This document shows positions 22,758 to 22,873 of a stretch of 22,873 nucleotides of DNA, one piece after another. The position numbers were made by a program, and so were the translations under genes. Below the pieces are notes generated by a model, which saw only the letters and a program-made list of their open reading frames with translations, was not told the DNA's origin and searched no databases. This DNA is from Bacteroidota bacterium. GTDB taxonomy: Bacteria; Bacteroidota; Bacteroidia; NS11-12g; UBA955. The stretch's first letter is position 1. The number at the start of each line of letters is the position of its first letter. The stretch covers positions 1 through 22,873 of the forward strand of contig RGEC01000009.1 in the NCBI GenBank assembly GCA_009918425.1. The letters run 5' to 3'.

Positions 22758-22765
22758 CAAAACTA
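22758..22765 (-). promoter_or_regulatory. -7 box TAGTTTTG before aroQ
   Basis: Read on the minus strand, full match to TAnnTTTG, followed by CAAC and the ATG at 22753 (4-base spacing). It sits just downstream of the terminator of the preceding gene, consistent with independent transcription. Confidence 0.6.
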
Positions 22766-22782
22766 TAGCCCGGGCAATCAAT

Positions 22783-22803
22783 AAAAAAGGGGCTTTCGCC
22801 CCC
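22783..22803 (-). terminator. Rho-independent terminator of the right-edge gene
   Basis: On the minus strand: GGGGC stem, GAAA tetraloop, GCCCC stem and a run of six T. Arms are 22798-22802 and 22789-22793; the T run corresponds to 22783-22788. It lies 8-9 bases after the stop codon of the partial gene at the window edge and before the aroQ promoter. Confidence 0.85.
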
Positions 22804-22810
22804 TTCTTGC

Positions 22811-22873
22811 TTATTTGTGCTGTATCAATATTTTCTGTGTAGTCGTGGTGGCTCCGGGTATTTTAATCTGTAC
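22811..22873 (-). CDS. C-terminal end of a secreted protein with a probable T9SS type A sorting signal (partial)
   Basis: Only the last 20 codons and the TAA (22811-22813) are in the window. The translation is VQIKIPGATTTTQKILIQHK. A beta-strand, a Thr-rich turn and a terminal KILIQ-basic ending match the end of the type IX secretion C-terminal domain (the usual ending resembles TxKilv/ix). The body of the protein is outside the window. A terminator follows directly. The short length limits confidence, but the ending is characteristic. Confidence 0.65.
   Translation of the reverse strand, partial: VQIKIPGATTTTQKILIQHK

Noticed and set aside
1..22873. A new defence island, mobile element, CRISPR array or biosynthetic gene cluster
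   Set aside because: No transposase, integrase, toxin-antitoxin pair, nuclease/helicase defence module, direct-repeat array or tailoring-enzyme cluster was seen; nearly every gene belongs to a known housekeeping or envelope family in a plausible order.
1..22873. tRNA or other structured RNA genes and riboswitches
   Set aside because: All intergenic gaps are about 120 bases or less, most are under 70, and none contains a tRNA-like cloverleaf or a riboswitch core I can recognise.

Overview
The window is a gene-dense (no gap above about 120 bp) chromosomal segment of a Bacteroidota bacterium. The evidence is the Bacteroidota-type -7 promoter element (TAnnTTTG) in front of ten genes, characteristic families and gene orders (coaX/outer-membrane barrel/lptC; nusB/DUF1573 lipoprotein/yajC/coaE; rbfA/LolC-E-type permease), an approximately 310-residue NusB, and a C-terminal tail at the right edge that looks like a type IX secretion (T9SS) sorting signal. 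Several families (DUF3089, DUF6252-like, WbqC) are also common in this phylum. I cannot place it below phylum with confidence. No tRNA, rRNA, CRISPR array, insertion sequence, integrase or phage gene was seen; this is mainly housekeeping DNA.

Layout. 1-912 (minus): N-terminal two-thirds or so of a secreted M16 zinc protease, cut by the window edge. 1034-3164 (plus): DUF3089 alpha/beta hydrolase, folK and an overlapping WbqC-family gene. 3115-~4398 (minus): polytopic membrane glycosyltransferase-like protein. 4436-7247 (plus): coaX, an outer-membrane protein, lptC and a small membrane protein, all overlapping and so probably translationally coupled. 7248-12883 (minus): TPR protein, polA and a secreted GH16 glycosidase. 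12945-16303 (plus): era, nusB, DUF1573 lipoprotein, yajC and coaE, closed by a strong bidirectional terminator. 16351-22753 (minus): a long run read from aroQ leftward: aroQ, rbfA, LolC/E-type permease, L,D-transpeptidase, a 5'-truncated pth, comB, DUF2461, a stand-alone B12-binding subunit, enoyl-CoA hydratase and a lipoprotein. 22811-22873 (minus): the last 20 codons of a T9SS-type secreted protein followed by its terminator.

Functional themes are coenzyme A synthesis (first and last steps, coaX and coaE), folate (folK), shikimate (aroQ), cell envelope (LptC, YajC, LolC/E-like permease, L,D-transpeptidase), ribosome assembly and transcription (era, rbfA, nusB), DNA repair (polA) and acyl-CoA metabolism (enoyl-CoA hydratase with B12 subunit).

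Two observations deserve attention. First, pth (peptidyl-tRNA hydrolase, normally essential) has lost about its first 73 codons, including the catalytic His, and is joined out of frame to the 3' end of the L,D-transpeptidase gene: either a real deletion or an assembly error. Second, the -7 box lies exactly four bases before the start codon of four genes (folK, DUF1573, rbfA, aroQ), which predicts leaderless or near-leaderless mRNAs. I found no convincing new defence, mobile or biosynthetic system.
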